Origin: Synergistaceae bacterium
GTDB lineage: Bacteria; Synergistota; Synergistia; Synergistales; Aminobacteriaceae
Length of the DNA stretch: 5,904 nt
Reading direction: 5' to 3'
NCBI GenBank assembly: GCA_017458545.1
Contig: JAFTBA010000177.1
Coordinates: 1-5,904 of the forward strand
The translations under genes were made by a program, and so were the position numbers. The notes under the pieces were generated by a model. The model was not told the origin of the DNA. It was given only the letters and a program-made list of their open reading frames with translations, and searched no databases. Below, one piece after another: positions 5,375-5,904 of this stretch (position 1 is the first letter of the stretch; the number at the start of each line of letters is the position of its first letter).

Positions 5375-5904
5375 TCAACGAATCGCATTCGCAATCTCCA
5401 ACGCTCTCATGTTCTCTGCAACATCATGAACCCTCAGCAGGCTCGCTCTTCCCGTCATCGCAGCCGTAACCGCCAGAGTCCCTGCTATACTGTCATTGCG
5501 TGTGAATCTCTTCCGTGAATGTCCGAGCATCAGCGGTCTCCCGAAAACCGAAAGGCTCTCAACATTCCTCAGCACCGCAAAATTATCCTCAGCCGATTTC
5601 CCGAAACCCAGTCCCGGGTCAATGATGACGTTCTCACTCTTAACACCTGCCTCACTTAGTATTCTGAGTTTGTCCGAAAAATATGCGTTCAGTTCACCGA
5701 TTATGTTCTCATACGGCCCGGAGTCGGCCATGTCTTTCGGGGTACCTTTGATGTGAGAGAGTACGTACGGTATCTCAAGCTCCCCTATGGTACGTGCCAT
5801 CTCCGAATCGAAAGCTGCTCCGCTTATGTCATTGATTATGTCGGCACCGCAGTCAGCCGAAATCTTAGCGATACCTGCCTTGTAGGTGTCAACGGAAATT
5901 ATTG
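5375..5904 (-). CDS. folP: Dihydropteroate synthase (5' end beyond window)
   Basis: The enzyme condenses 6-hydroxymethyl-dihydropterin diphosphate with p-aminobenzoate to give dihydropteroate in folate synthesis, and is the sulfonamide target. The last 175 residues are visible; about 90-100 are missing, including the sulfonamide-contact loops. The reading frame is open to the window edge. The first in-window methionine (5798-5800, MARTIG) is internal, because conserved motifs precede it: ISVDTYKA, then GADIINDISG. Further motifs follow in family order: HIKGTPKDM, IIDPGLGFGKSAEDN, LMLGHSRKRF (usually G-V-S-R-K-S) and the near-terminal LRVHDVAEN. The C terminus looks complete, with a TGA stop at 5375-5377. 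The only oddity is His in the SRK loop (GHSRK). It is on the same strand as gyrA, 134 bp upstream, and probably belongs to a separate folate-related unit. Confidence 0.95.
   Translation of the reverse strand, partial: IISVDTYKAGIAKISADCGADIINDISGAAFDSEMARTIGELEIPYVLSHIKGTPKDMADSGPYENIIGELNAYFSDKLRILSEAGVKSENVIIDPGLGFGKSAEDNFAVLRNVESLSVFGRPLMLGHSRKRFTRNDSIAGTLAVTAAMTGRASLLRVHDVAENMRALEIANAIR

Noticed and set aside
5375..5800. Treating the methionine at 5800 as the folP start
   Set aside because: Upstream in-frame codons encode the conserved SVDT and INDISG motifs, so the gene runs off the window and that methionine is internal.

Overview
The window carries six genes, all on the minus strand, so transcription runs from the right edge to the left. 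The right-hand 4.6 kb (about 1266-5904) is housekeeping DNA: the 3' part of folP (dihydropteroate synthase), then gyrA (DNA gyrase subunit A), psd (phosphatidylserine decarboxylase) and pssA (phosphatidylserine synthase). gyrA, psd and pssA look like one transcription unit. gyrA has an extended -10 promoter in the 134-bp gap behind folP. The gyrA stop and the psd start share a base, psd and pssA overlap, and a strong intrinsic terminator lies directly behind pssA. PssA makes phosphatidylserine from CDP-diacylglycerol and serine, and Psd decarboxylates it to phosphatidylethanolamine. The operon therefore joins the two committed steps of phosphatidylethanolamine synthesis to DNA gyrase.

The left-hand 1.26 kb is different in character. 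Two sampled rows there are about 37-38% GC, against about 47% in a sampled gyrA row and 55% in a sampled pssA row. It encodes a small XRE/HTH protein that looks like a restriction-modification controller (C) protein. This overlaps a 310-residue protein with an EVK nuclease-like motif and a four-cysteine zinc ribbon, most likely a type II restriction endonuclease. In front of the controller gene are two 11-bp near-palindromes whose centres lie 15 bp apart. They closely match the C-box operator pair of the PvuII/Esp1396I type of controller. They lie inside the longest possible reading frame of the controller gene, so translation probably starts downstream of them, at 1210, on a leaderless or nearly leaderless mRNA. 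No DNA methyltransferase is present. If the system is intact, its methylase gene must lie beyond the left edge.

The organism is a bacterium that makes phosphatidylethanolamine, with moderate GC. The protein sequences, especially GyrA, suggest a member of the Synergistota (perhaps a gut or rumen lineage), but this is an impression from memory and is not proven here. There are no tRNA or rRNA genes, CRISPR arrays, transposons or integrases. No gene-free stretch is longer than about 135 bases: 1-53 holds nothing definite, 1211-1312 holds the controller operators, promoter and a terminator, and 5241-5374 holds the gyrA promoter region.
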